Assembly (NCBI RefSeq): GCF_009827445.1
Contig: NZ_WTYI01000001.1
Coordinates: 1,330,381 to 1,394,380, forward strand
Length of the DNA: 64,000 nucleotides
Origin: Qipengyuania aquimaris
GTDB taxonomy: Bacteria > Pseudomonadota > Alphaproteobacteria > Sphingomonadales > Sphingomonadaceae
Direction: 5' to 3'
Every line of letters begins with the position of its first letter. Position 1 is the stretch's first letter. The notes beneath the pieces were generated by a model. The model ran no database searches. It had not been told where the DNA came from and saw nothing but the letters and a program-made list of their open reading frames with translations. Shown one piece after another: positions 43,068 to 51,499 of the stretch. The position numbers and the translations under genes were made by a program.

Positions 43068-43517
43068 CTAAGGCAACTCTACCGTATCTTTCACCGTACC
43101 GTAAACGAAGCTGGTGTTGATCGTCGCGATGCCGGGGGTCGTGTGGAGCGTTTCGCGCATGAAGTCTTCATAGGCGTCGAGGCCGGCAACCACGATCTGG
43201 AGCAGGTAATCGGAGCTTCCCGTCATCAGGTGGCAGGTGAGGATTTGCGGCGTTTCGCGCACGCGCTTCTCGAAGCCATCCACCACCTCGCGGTCGTGGC
43301 GGGCCAGTGTGACCTGCACGAAGGCGGTGACCGGGTAGCCCGCAGCCTCGCGGTCCACGATGGCGACGTAGCGGTCAATTACTCCCGCCTTTTCCAGATT
43401 GCGTACACGGCGCAGGCAGGGACTGGGCGACAGGTTCACGCGTTCGGCAAGCTCGGCATTCGTCAGGCGACCGTCGCGCTGCAACTCGCGTAAAATAAGG
43501 CGATCTTTCGCGTCCAT
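43068..43517 (-). CDS. Lrp/AsnC-family regulator, probable methionine-catabolism control
   Basis: The 149-residue regulator has the Lrp winged helix (MDAKDRLILRELQRDGRLTN, then LAERVNLSPSPCLRRVRNL) and the AsnC domain (GYPVTAFVQVTLARHD...). It is divergent from the methionine gamma-lyase gene with a 117-base AT-rich gap. In Pseudomonas putida the same arrangement, mdeR and mdeA, has an Lrp-type activator of the lyase, so this gene is likely its counterpart. Evidence is positional and by family. Confidence 0.9.
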   Translation of the reverse strand: MDAKDRLILRELQRDGRLTNAELAERVNLSPSPCLRRVRNLEKAGVIDRYVAIVDREAAGYPVTAFVQVTLARHDREVVDGFEKRVRETPQILTCHLMTGSSDYLLQIVVAGLDAYEDFMRETLHTTPGIATINTSFVYGTVKDTVELP

Positions 43518-43634
43518 AACACTCCCATTATTGGCATGATATGCTATTCTTTGCTCACTTATTAGTATATTTCGCAGGGAAATGCCATTCGATAGGCGCT
43601 ATACACCTCTCAACTTAATTCCAGAGAGGCTCGC
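43518..43634. promoter_or_regulatory. AT-rich divergent promoter between Lrp and methionine gamma-lyase
   Basis: The 117-base gap is clearly AT-richer than its surroundings (for example ATTATTGGCATGATATGC and TTATTAGTATATTT). It contains GCAT-GAT-ATGC and a TATATT at 43566-43571 that could be a -10 box. Lrp proteins bind degenerate AT-rich sites. No precise operator could be fixed. Confidence 0.45.
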
Positions 43635-44843
43635 ATGTCCCGCACCACGCTTTCCGGTTTTTCCAGCCGCGCCATCCATCACGGGTACGACCCCGCGGAA
43701 AACCAGGGTGCGCTGACGCCGCCGATGCATCTCGCATCGACCTTCGCGTTCGAGAGCGCGGAACAGGGCGGCGCGATCTTCGCCGGTGAAGAGCAGGGTT
43801 ATTTCTATTCGCGCATCGGCAATCCGACGGTGGACCTGCTGGAACAGCGCCTCGCCGTCCTCGAAGGCGCGGAAGCCGGTGTCGCGGCTGCGTCGGGGAT
43901 GGGCGCAATCACCGCCGTCATGTGGAGCCTGCTGGAAGCGGGCGACGAGATCGTCACCGACAAGACGCTCTACGGTTGCACCTTCGCCTTCTTCCGCCAC
44001 GGCCTTGCCAAGTTCGGCGTGAAAGTGACCCATGTCGATCTCACCGATCCGAGCGCGCTTGAGGCGGCGATGCATCAGGGCGTGAAGGTCGTCTATTTCG
44101 AAACTCCGGCCAACCCGAACATGCGGCTGGTCGATATTGCCGCGATCAGCGAAGTGGCGCACCGCTACGATGCGCAAGTCGTGGTCGACAACACCTATGC
44201 CACCCCTGCCCTCACCCGCCCGATCGAACTGGGTGCGGACATCGTCGTCCATTCCGCGACCAAGTATCTCGGCGGGCACGGCGACCTTGTCGGCGGGCTG
44301 GTCGCAGGCTCTGCCGAAACCATGCAGAAGGTGCGCCTCGAAGGGCTGAAGGACATGACCGGCGCTGTGATGAGCCCGTTTACCGCCACGCTGATCATGC
44401 GCGGCTTAAAGACGCTGGCCTTGCGGATGGAACGCCACAGCAAGACTGCCATGGAAGTAGCACTCTGGCTGGAAGCGCAGTCGCAAGTGGCAGCCGTCCA
44501 TTATCCCGGCCTCGAAAGCTTTGGCCAGCATGCGCTCGCCAATCGCCAGATGGCACTGCCGGGCGGCATGATCGCTTTCGATCTTGCCGGTGGGTACGAC
44601 CAGGGCATCCGGTTCATGAACCGGCTGGAGATGATCATCCGCGCCGTGTCGCTGGGCGATGCAGAAACGCTGATCCAGCACCCCGCGTCGATGACCCATT
44701 CGACATATACGCCCGAAGAACGCGCCGAACACGGCATTGGCGAAGGCCTACTGCGCCTGTCCGTCGGTTTGGAAGAAGCCGAGGACATCTTCGCCGACCT
44801 CGAACAGGCGCTCGTCGCATCGGAGCTGTCGATAGCCGCGTAA
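43635..44843 (+). CDS. mdeA: Methionine gamma-lyase
   Basis: The 402-residue PLP enzyme belongs to the Cys/Met-metabolism family. The PLP Lys is Lys210 (HSATKYLGGHGD). The segment TLYGCTFAFFRHG has Tyr113 and Cys115, and the Cys is the hallmark of methionine gamma-lyase as opposed to cystathionine lyases and synthases. These positions are one less than P. putida MdeA (Tyr114, Cys116, Lys211). It also has DMTGAVMSPF and the C-terminal HPASMTHSTYTPEER. It should split methionine to methanethiol, ammonia and 2-oxobutyrate. It sits divergent from an Lrp-type regulator. Confidence 0.88.
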   Translation: MSRTTLSGFSSRAIHHGYDPAENQGALTPPMHLASTFAFESAEQGGAIFAGEEQGYFYSRIGNPTVDLLEQRLAVLEGAEAGVAAASGMGAITAVMWSLLEAGDEIVTDKTLYGCTFAFFRHGLAKFGVKVTHVDLTDPSALEAAMHQGVKVVYFETPANPNMRLVDIAAISEVAHRYDAQVVVDNTYATPALTRPIELGADIVVHSATKYLGGHGDLVGGLVAGSAETMQKVRLEGLKDMTGAVMSPFTATLIMRGLKTLALRMERHSKTAMEVALWLEAQSQVAAVHYPGLESFGQHALANRQMALPGGMIAFDLAGGYDQGIRFMNRLEMIIRAVSLGDAETLIQHPASMTHSTYTPEERAEHGIGEGLLRLSVGLEEAEDIFADLEQALVASELSIAA

Positions 44844-44905
44844 GAGCGCGCAAAAGGGCTGCAGAGCGCTTGCCCCGCGTTCCGTTTGTGTTCTAACGGC
44901 AGGGA

Positions 44906-47647
44906 GTGAGCGAGCCGCTGCCCCTCCCTGCCCTTCACGCCAGCCACGCCGGGACCTGGCTGCGCGATGCCAACGGCTCCACCCGTGGCTGCTCGAAGGG
45001 CGAGGCGGTGATGGCGGCGGCCGATACGCCGCTCCTGATGATGAACGCACCGCTGGTGGCCAGCAGGCTCGGCTATCCCGACTTGTCCGGCCTGGACCTG
45101 CTGGAACTGTTCGCCTTCATCCACCCCGCGAGATTCTGCGTTCCCACACCCAAGGGCCTGGCCGACGCGCTTGGCCTCGAAGAACCGGCGGACGACGCCG
45201 ATGTCACGCTGCTTTTGCAGAAAGCGGCTGGCGCCCTTGTGGCAACTTGCGAGAGCGACGGCTGGGCGGAACGCGAAGGTGCGTGGTCGACGCTGCAATC
45301 CCTCGCCCGCCTGCGCTGGCCATGGGCGAATGTGCTCGCCCCTCATGTGCGTAAGCCGGAAAAGGCCGAGAAATGGCTCTTTACCAAGCTGCCGGAGTGG
45401 GAGGAAACGCCAGATCGGCCGCAACCTGCGCAAGTCCTGATCGATGAGCCGGAGATCGAAGCTCAGCTGGAACGGCTGACCGGAGAAGGAGCGGAGCGGC
45501 GCGAAGGGCAGCGATTGTTCTCACGCGGGGCCGGTCACGTCTTCGGCCCTCGCGACAAGCAGAAGCGTCCTCATGTTCTGCTGGCACAGGCGGGCACCGG
45601 TATCGGCAAGACGCTGGGCTATCTCGCCCCTGCATCGCTTTGGGCCGAGCGATCGGGCGGGACGGTCTGGGTCAGCACCTACACCAAGAACCTCCAGCGC
45701 CAGCTTCGCCGCGAGAGCGCGCGCGCATGGCCAGCAGCCCGCGCCGACGGCTCGCCCCCCGTGGTGGTGCGCAAGGGCCGCGAGAATTACCTCTGCCTGC
45801 TCAACCTGGAAGACGCGCTGCAAGGCGGTTTCACGGGGCGGCCCGCTATTCTCGCGCAGCTAGTGGCGCGCTGGACGGCCTATACCCAGGATGGCGACAT
45901 GATCGGCGGGGACTTGCCCGGCTGGCTCGGCACGCTGTTCAGGAAGCGCGGCATTGCGGCGCTGACCGACCAACGCGGCGAATGCGTCTATGCCGGCTGC
46001 CCGCATTATCGGAAGTGCTTCATCGAACGCAGCGCGCGCAATGCAGCGCAGGCCGATCTCGTCATCGCGAACCATGCGCTCGTCATGGTCAACGCAGCCC
46101 GTGGTCGGGACATCGCCAGCCGCCCGACCCGCATCGTCTTCGACGAAGGCCATCACGTGTTTGACGCTGCAGATTCGACGTTCTCTGCCGCATTGACGGG
46201 GCAGGAAGCCATCGAACTGCGCCGCTGGATCATCGGTCCCGAGCGTAATTCGCGTGGAAGGCGCCGCGGCCTTGCTGCGCGCCTTGCCGATGTGGCGAGC
46301 TATGACGATGCAGGAGGCGAAGCGGTCGAGGCCGCGGTCGAGGCGGCACAGGCCCTTCCGTCCGACGGATGGCTGGGACGGCTTGCGGAAGGAACCCCGT
46401 TCGGGCCGGTCGAGGCCCTCCTCGAACAGGTGCGCGCGGCCACTTACGCGCGCGACGAAAGCGGGCAGGAGGCGGGCTACGGCATCGAAACCGAAACAGC
46501 GCAGCTCCCCGGTGAACTGGTCGAAGCCGCAGGCACAGCTGCGCTCTCCCTCGCTGCTATTCGCACGCCGCTGCTGAAGCTTGCGGGGAGGCTGGAGGCA
46601 GTGCTGGAGGACGCGCCCGACTGGCTCGATGGCCAAGGCCGTGCGCGGATCGAGGGCGCACGCCATTCGCTGGCCTGGCGCATCGACCTGATTGCGGCGT
46701 GGGAAGCCCTGCTCTCGCGCCTCGGCGGTCCGGCAGATCCCGATTTCGTGGACTGGCTGGCGGTCGATCGCAACGACGCGCGCGAGTTCGACGTCGGGCT
46801 CTACCGCCACTGGCTCGATCCGATGAAGCCCTTTGCCCATACCGTGCTCGAACCGGCGCACGGTGTCATGCTCACCAGCGCGACCCTGACCGACCGCGAC
46901 GAGACCGGCGCCGACTGGCCGCACGCCATCACCAAGAGTGGAGCACCGCATCTCGAACTGATGCCCAAAACCGCGCAATCGAACAGCCCGTTCGATTACG
47001 CGTCGCGTGCCGAGGTCTTGATCGTCACCGACATAAAGCGAGGCGACATTCCTGCACTCGCCGGTGCCTATGCAAGGCTGATCGAGGCGAGCGATGGAGG
47101 CGTCCTGGGTCTCTTCACCGCGATCCGGCGGATGCGCGCGGTCTACGGACGGATTGCCGACCGCCTGGCGCGCGCGGGCCTGCCGCTCTACGCGCAGCAC
47201 GCCGATCCGATCGACACGGGTACGCTGACCGACATATTCCGCGACGATCCGCGCGCCAGTCTGCTTGGCACCGACGCCCTGCGCGACGGGGTCGATGTGC
47301 CGGGAGAATCGCTTCGCTGCGTGGTCGTGGAAGCCGTCCCCTGGCCCCGCCCGACCATCCTCCACCGCGCCCGCCGCGCGGCGGCATCCGAGCAGGAAGG
47401 CGGTGCAAAACGCTATGACGACCGTATCATCCGCGCGCGGCTGGCCCAGGCATTCGGCCGCCTGATCCGCAGCCGCGACGATGCCGGGCACTTCGTCGTC
47501 CTGTCCTCTGCCTTCCCCAGCCGGTTGCTCTCCGCCTTTCCCGACGGCACGCCTGTCATGCGCGTGACACTCGACGAGGCTTTACAGCGCGTGGCGAAGG
47601 GTGTTGGAGAGGTTGGGAACACTCCAGCGGAGAAACAAGACTCGTGA
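44906..47647 (+). CDS. DinG/XPD-like ATP-dependent DNA helicase
   Basis: The 913-residue protein is an SF2 helicase of the DinG/YoaA/XPD type. It has Walker A QAGTGIGKTLGYL, the DEGH box (IVFDEGHHVFDAAD), an iron-sulfur candidate of four cysteines between them (NYLCLL, GECVYAGCPHYRKCF), and the C-terminal motifs GLFTAIRRMRAVYG and AFGRLIRSRDDAGHF. The N-terminal ~190 residues are unlike E. coli DinG. GTG 44906 is used because similar proteins in relatives share the N-terminal PLPLPALHASHAGTWL. ATG at 45011 is an alternative. Its stop overlaps the next gene. Confidence 0.85.
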   Translation: MSEPLPLPALHASHAGTWLRDANGSTRGCSKGEAVMAAADTPLLMMNAPLVASRLGYPDLSGLDLLELFAFIHPARFCVPTPKGLADALGLEEPADDADVTLLLQKAAGALVATCESDGWAEREGAWSTLQSLARLRWPWANVLAPHVRKPEKAEKWLFTKLPEWEETPDRPQPAQVLIDEPEIEAQLERLTGEGAERREGQRLFSRGAGHVFGPRDKQKRPHVLLAQAGTGIGKTLGYLAPASLWAERSGGTVWVSTYTKNLQRQLRRESARAWPAARADGSPPVVVRKGRENYLCLLNLEDALQGGFTGRPAILAQLVARWTAYTQDGDMIGGDLPGWLGTLFRKRGIAALTDQRGECVYAGCPHYRKCFIERSARNAAQADLVIANHALVMVNAARGRDIASRPTRIVFDEGHHVFDAADSTFSAALTGQEAIELRRWIIGPERNSRGRRRGLAARLADVASYDDAGGEAVEAAVEAAQALPSDGWLGRLAEGTPFGPVEALLEQVRAATYARDESGQEAGYGIETETAQLPGELVEAAGTAALSLAAIRTPLLKLAGRLEAVLEDAPDWLDGQGRARIEGARHSLAWRIDLIAAWEALLSRLGGPADPDFVDWLAVDRNDAREFDVGLYRHWLDPMKPFAHTVLEPAHGVMLTSATLTDRDETGADWPHAITKSGAPHLELMPKTAQSNSPFDYASRAEVLIVTDIKRGDIPALAGAYARLIEASDGGVLGLFTAIRRMRAVYGRIADRLARAGLPLYAQHADPIDTGTLTDIFRDDPRASLLGTDALRDGVDVPGESLRCVVVEAVPWPRPTILHRARRAAASEQEGGAKRYDDRIIRARLAQAFGRLIRSRDDAGHFVVLSSAFPSRLLSAFPDGTPVMRVTLDEALQRVAKGVGEVGNTPAEKQDS

Positions 47648-48171
47648 AGATCCTCGGCCTTTTGCGTCACGCCAAGTCCGACTGGGGGCAAAGCGACAAG
47701 CGCGATTTCGATCGGGGTCTCAATGAGCGCGGGCTCAAGGGTGCGCGGTTGATCGGGGAGCATATCCGCGATCACGGTGTGAAATGGGACCGGCTGGTCG
47801 CCAGCCCCGCCGAACGCGTCAAACTCACGCTGGAAGAGGCTGCAATCGGCCCCGAACCCGAATGGGACCGCCGCCTCTACCTCGCCTCCACCGAAACGAT
47901 CTGCGAGGTGGCGAGCGAGATGGGCGGCGATGCCGACACGCTGCTGCTGGCAGGGCACAATCCGGGCTTCGGAGACATGGTCTTCGAACTGGTCGCCCCG
48001 AAGAACGAGAACGATCTGTTCGACGAGGCGAAGGTCAAATTCCCAACCGCTGCTTTCGCCGTGTTCGAACTCGACATCGATGACTGGTCCGACCTTTCCG
48101 AAGGATGCGGCAAGCTGGTCCACTTCGCCCGCCCCCGCGATCTCGACGCGGAACTGGGTCCGGAATATTAG
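47644..48171 (+). CDS. SixA-like histidine phosphatase
   Basis: The 175-residue protein belongs to the histidine phosphatase superfamily. The catalytic RHG-type box is LLRHAKSDWG and a second His is in AGHNPGFGD. Residues in LYLASTETICEV are typical of SixA, which removes phosphate from His-containing phosphotransfer domains. Here the target is unknown. The start is GTG at 47644, inside the helicase stop (GTGA), so the two genes are coupled. Confidence 0.88.
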   Translation: MKILGLLRHAKSDWGQSDKRDFDRGLNERGLKGARLIGEHIRDHGVKWDRLVASPAERVKLTLEEAAIGPEPEWDRRLYLASTETICEVASEMGGDADTLLLAGHNPGFGDMVFELVAPKNENDLFDEAKVKFPTAAFAVFELDIDDWSDLSEGCGKLVHFARPRDLDAELGPEY

Positions 48172-48203
48172 TGCGAACGGCGGTCGTTGGGTGGATAGAG
48201 GAC

Positions 48204-48506
48204 TTAATCCCTTTCGTAGAAGGTATGTCCTCGATTGACCGGCAAGAATGCCTTGAGAAGAGAGGATCTGGATACTTCTTCAGCTTCGAGCTTCAATTCC
48301 GCTGCATGATGTCGCAACCATCCAGTCTGTCTATCTAGATTACTGGATACATTTTCGAATGCCCTCTGAACCGCTTCATTCGGGTCCGAAGCCAGAACAT
48401 ATCTGTGACAGTAGAGTCCGGCTGGCTGATCCACGTCCCCATCAAGCTCTGTTGCTTCCACAAGCCAACTCAATCGACCATGAACTAGAACGTAGAAACA
48501 ACGCAT
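48204..48506 (-). CDS. Uncharacterised small protein in a low-G+C patch
   Basis: I do not recognise a family. The 100-residue product begins MRCFYVLVHGRLSWLVEATE and has a middle VDQPAGLYCHRYVLASDPNE. It has no signal peptide or membrane helix and looks like a compact alpha-beta domain. The gene is AT-rich: row 48301 counts to 42% G+C, against about 65% nearby. Base use is unlike neighbours. It ends about 30 bases after the SixA gene stop (convergent). Confidence 0.55.
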   Translation of the reverse strand: MRCFYVLVHGRLSWLVEATELDGDVDQPAGLYCHRYVLASDPNEAVQRAFENVSSNLDRQTGWLRHHAAELKLEAEEVSRSSLLKAFLPVNRGHTFYERD

Positions 48507-48549
48507 AGATGCTCCGTCGCGAAATTCCGGAAGGACCGCAATCGGGTCT

Positions 48550-48714
48550 TTAGCGGCGTGCGTTCGAGGTCTTTGGACGAATTATCGACCAGAGTAGGGC
48601 GGAGCATCCTGCAACGATTCCGACCGAGATCTGCGTGGAGAACTCCAGTGCCTGTCGGAGAACAAGCATAAGCAAGGTCATCGCAGCAAACGTAGTCAGC
48701 AAAGCCCTAAGCAT
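48550..48714 (-). CDS. Small two-helix membrane protein
   Basis: A 54-residue frame on the minus strand. It has an N-terminal hydrophobic helix (LLTTFAAMTLLMLVLRQAL) and a second one (ISVGIVAGCSALLWSIIR), then a short basic end (RPKTSNARR). This is a believable small inner-membrane protein. It has a weak GCAGG-type site eight bases before the ATG. The same patch is low in G+C. It is downstream of soxR on the same strand and upstream of the 100-residue gene. Conservation is untested. Confidence 0.4.
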   Translation of the reverse strand: MLRALLTTFAAMTLLMLVLRQALEFSTQISVGIVAGCSALLWSIIRPKTSNARR

Positions 48715-48776
48715 GCAATAAGCCTGCCAGAGTATTTAGATGTCTGCAATCGAGTCGTGATGCGACAGTCCGCTCT

Positions 48777-49214
48777 TCATCGTAGCACGCGCGGGCCCGT
48801 GCCGCTCTCGCCCCATTTGTCGTCAGCATTGTAAAGCGCACACTTCTTAAGGCTCAGACAGCCGCAGCCGATGCAGCCGTCGAGACTGTCGCGCATTTTT
48901 TCGAGCGAGGCGATCTGGTCTTCGATGCGTTTGCGGATCGAGCCGCTGATGCGTTTCCAGTCGGCGGCGTTGGGCGTGCGTCCTTGTGGCAGGCCCGCGA
49001 GCGCCTCCTCGATCTCCGCCAGGGACAGCCCCAGTCGCTGGGCGATCAGGATGAAACTCAACCGCCGGATATCGCCGCGGAGGAAGCGGCGCTGGTTGCC
49101 GCTTGTGCGCAGCGCTTCGACCAGCCCGCGCTCTTCGTAAAACCGGATTGCCGAAACGGAGAGGCCGGTCCGACGGGCCAGTTCGCCGATGGGAAGGAGG
49201 TCGTTCGCTTTCAT
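48777..49214 (-). CDS. soxR: Redox-sensitive transcriptional activator SoxR
   Basis: The 145-residue MerR-family regulator has a winged helix (IGELARRTGLSVSAIRFYEE), a dimerisation helix and the [2Fe-2S] cluster cysteines Cys114, 117, 119 and 125 in CIGCGCLSLKKC. The C-x2-C-x-C-x5-C spacing matches E. coli SoxR (119, 122, 124, 130). Outside the enterics SoxR mainly responds to redox-active compounds and activates a few efflux or detoxification genes. A SoxR box lies 32 bases upstream, and the divergent VOC-fold gene is the likely target. Confidence 0.96.
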   Translation of the reverse strand: MKANDLLPIGELARRTGLSVSAIRFYEERGLVEALRTSGNQRRFLRGDIRRLSFILIAQRLGLSLAEIEEALAGLPQGRTPNAADWKRISGSIRKRIEDQIASLEKMRDSLDGCIGCGCLSLKKCALYNADDKWGESGTGPRVLR

Positions 49215-49245
49215 CGATCACAGCGATAGCGAAAACGAAGCTTGA

Positions 49246-49263
49246 CCTCAACTTAGCTTGAGG
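49246..49263. promoter_or_regulatory. SoxR operator (SoxR box)
   Basis: The sequence CCTCAACTTAGCTTGAGG is an almost perfect inverted repeat and matches the E. coli SoxR box (CCTCAAGTTAACTTGAGG) at 16 of 18 positions. It lies 32 bases upstream of soxR and 67 bases before the VOC gene ATG. TTGACC (49243-49248) overlaps its left end and could be a -35 box for the plus-strand gene, in line with the MerR mode of action on long-spaced promoters. Confidence 0.9.
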
Positions 49264-49329
49264 TTGCATTGAGTGTGCATCGCATTTGCGGACCATCCCG
49301 GTGCCGCATCGAACAGAAGGAATTTAGCG

Positions 49330-49704
49330 ATGCCAAAAGGACGTCTCGAACACGCCAATATTTCCGTCACCGATCCCGATCGCAGTGCCGCCCTGCTCAA
49401 GGACCTGCTCGGCTGGCACGAACGCTGGAGCGGACCTTCCATGGGGAACGGCCGCACGATTCATGTGGGCGGCGAAGACAATTACGTCTCGCTCTATACC
49501 AGCGAGGCCGTTGCCGGCGATTATCGCAAGGGCCAGCCGCTCAACCACATCGCCTTCATGGTCGATAATCTCGATGCGGCGGAGGCAGTCGTCGTGGAGC
49601 ACGGTCTCGAACCTTTCAGCCACGGGAAGTGCGAACCCGGCCCGCGCACTTTCTACTTCTTCGACTGGGACGGGATCGAGTTCGAGGTGGTCAGCTATGA
49701 ATGA
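49330..49704 (+). CDS. VOC-fold (glyoxalase/bleomycin-resistance family) protein
   Basis: The 124-residue protein has the paired beta-alpha-beta3 VOC fold. It begins RLEHANISVTDPDRSAALLK and has metal-type residues His8 and Glu120 (the end reads FEVVSYE), with HIAFMVDNLDAAEAV at the second module. The activity could be glyoxalase-like, dioxygenase or antibiotic sequestering. It is divergent from soxR, with the SoxR box between, so it is probably induced by redox-cycling compounds. AAGGAA lies before the ATG. Confidence 0.86.
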   Translation: MPKGRLEHANISVTDPDRSAALLKDLLGWHERWSGPSMGNGRTIHVGGEDNYVSLYTSEAVAGDYRKGQPLNHIAFMVDNLDAAEAVVVEHGLEPFSHGKCEPGPRTFYFFDWDGIEFEVVSYE

Positions 49705-49856
49705 GATCGTCCCGCGCCGTCCGCTCTTCCAACCTGACCCCAGGAAGCCACGGCAAGCCACCGGGAAACCGGTCGAAAAGCCACGCTTCCCTCCCCGCCC
49801 GCTTCCTGTATGAAAAGCGGGCGGCCGGGGAGCGCCGCGACAAGGGGAATCTGACA

Positions 49857-51119
49857 ATGAAGCCTGTCCTGCTGGCCGCAGCCGCAATCGTGTCTCTCAC
49901 CGCCACGCCCGCATTTGCGGAAACGGTGGTGGTGACGGCAGACCGGATGCTCGATGTGGAGACCGGACGCTATCTCGCCGATCCGGTCGTGACCGTGGTC
50001 GATGGCAAGGTTGCCAGTGTGCAGTCAGGTGTCACGCTTCCCGATGGTGCGAAGCATATCGATCTGGCCGGCCACACGCTGCTGCCCGGCCTCATCGACA
50101 TGCACGTCCACCTTGATGGCCGTCCCGAGTACGGCGGATATTCCGGGCTGCAGTTCACCGATCGGTTCTGGACCGCGGTCGGCGTCGCCAATGCCCGCAC
50201 TATGCTGGAAATCGGCTTCACCACCGTGCGCAACGTCGGCGACGACGATTACAACGTAATCGGTATCGACCAGGCGATCGAGGAAGGCTGGATCATCGGT
50301 CCGCGCATCGTCGTCGCCAACCATTCCCTCGGCGCGACGGGCGGGCATTGCGACGAGACTTTCCTGCCGCCTAGCTTCGATGCGAAGAGCCCTGCCGTCG
50401 GCGACAGCCCCGACGAATTGCGCAAGCGCGTGCGGGAGCAGCGCAAATACGGCGCGGAAGTCATCAAGGCCTGCGCCACTGGCGGCGTCTTCAGCCGCAA
50501 TACCGCGCCGGGCATCCAGCAGCTGACGCTGGAGGAGCTCACCGCAATTGCAGACGAGGCGCATTTCTGGGGTTTGAAGGCCGCGGCTCACGCCCACGGT
50601 GCACCCGGGATCAAGGCCGCTATCCGGGCAGGCTTCGATACCATCGAACACGCCAGCTATGCCGACGATGAAGCCATCCGTCTCGCCAAGGAGCACGGCA
50701 CCTTCTTCTCGATGGATATCTTCAACACCGAATACACCCTCTCACAGGGCGCTGGGAACGGCGTGCTGGAAGAGAACATCGCCAAGGAACGCGCACTCAG
50801 CCAGGCGCAGCGCGACAATTTCCGCCGCGCGCACGAAGCAGGCGTGAAGATGGTCTTCGCCAGCGATGCCGCCGTCATGCCGCACGAGCTGGTCGGCGGT
50901 CAGTTCCGCGTCATGGTCGAATACGGCATGACCCCGCTCGAGGCGATCCGGGCGGCCACCGTCACCGCGGCGCAGGCGCTGGGTCAAGAAGGCGAAGTCG
51001 GCGTGATCAAGCCCGGCGCATGGGGCGACATGATTGCCGTCAGCGGCGATCCGCTGGCCGATGTCGGCGAACTCGCCGACGTGGATGCCGTGATCAAGGG
51101 TGGTGTGCTGGTCGATTAG
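49857..51119 (+). CDS. Secreted amidohydrolase, Xaa-Pro dipeptidase-like
   Basis: The 420-residue protein has a signal peptide (MKPVLLAAAAIVSLTATPAFA) and the metal-dependent amidohydrolase barrel. The HxH motif is in LIDMHVHLDG, the carboxylated-Lys position in AEVIKACATGG, His residues in AAHAHGAPG and TIEHASYAD, and the Asp in VFASDAAVMPH. It ends with the beta return GVIKPGAWGDMIAVSGDP. Homologues hydrolyse dipeptides of the Xaa-Arg/Xaa-Pro type. The substrate here is unknown. AAGGGG precedes the ATG at 49857. It is the second secreted amidohydrolase in the window. Confidence 0.9.
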   Translation: MKPVLLAAAAIVSLTATPAFAETVVVTADRMLDVETGRYLADPVVTVVDGKVASVQSGVTLPDGAKHIDLAGHTLLPGLIDMHVHLDGRPEYGGYSGLQFTDRFWTAVGVANARTMLEIGFTTVRNVGDDDYNVIGIDQAIEEGWIIGPRIVVANHSLGATGGHCDETFLPPSFDAKSPAVGDSPDELRKRVREQRKYGAEVIKACATGGVFSRNTAPGIQQLTLEELTAIADEAHFWGLKAAAHAHGAPGIKAAIRAGFDTIEHASYADDEAIRLAKEHGTFFSMDIFNTEYTLSQGAGNGVLEENIAKERALSQAQRDNFRRAHEAGVKMVFASDAAVMPHELVGGQFRVMVEYGMTPLEAIRAATVTAAQALGQEGEVGVIKPGAWGDMIAVSGDPLADVGELADVDAVIKGGVLVD

Positions 51120-51417
51120 CGGGCGCCGCATGGAAGCCCGATAACGAACCCAGCGGCACGTCTTCGAACCGGACGAGCCAGCGCTTGGCCATCTTCGCCA
51201 GCGGCATCGGATTGAGGTAGTGCCGCTTGCACCGCCCGTCCCGCTCGCTTGCGACCAGCTCGGCGCTCTCCAGCACGGCAAGGTGCTTGGCCACCGCCTG
51301 CCGGGTCATCGGCAGGTCTTCGCTCAATTCCGATAGAGTCAGGCCGCCCTGCTCGCTCAACCTGTCGAGCAGGAGGCGGCGCGTGGGGTCCGACAAGGCG
51401 ACGAAGGTATCCGTCAT
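51094..51417 (-). CDS. ArsR-family transcriptional regulator
   Basis: The 107-residue regulator has the ArsR winged helix (FVALSDPTRRLLLDRLSEQG, then LPMTRQAVAKHLAVLESAEL, the recognition helix). There are no metal-binding cysteines in the usual alpha3 position, so it is likely a non-metal member. The ATG at 51417 fits. The stop overlaps that of the amidohydrolase by 26 bases (convergent). The target is unknown. Confidence 0.88.
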   Translation of the reverse strand: MTDTFVALSDPTRRLLLDRLSEQGGLTLSELSEDLPMTRQAVAKHLAVLESAELVASERDGRCKRHYLNPMPLAKMAKRWLVRFEDVPLGSLSGFHAAPANRPAHHP

Positions 51418-51499
51418 ATGAGCAAGGCTAGGCACCTGCGCGCGAGTCGCTCAAGTTTGCGGACGCGCGCAGGGGCCTGTTTTCCCCAATAGGGATTCT

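Noticed and set aside
45860..47491. Minus-strand frame of 543 residues
   Set aside because: Antisense to the DinG-like helicase; no recognisable motif.
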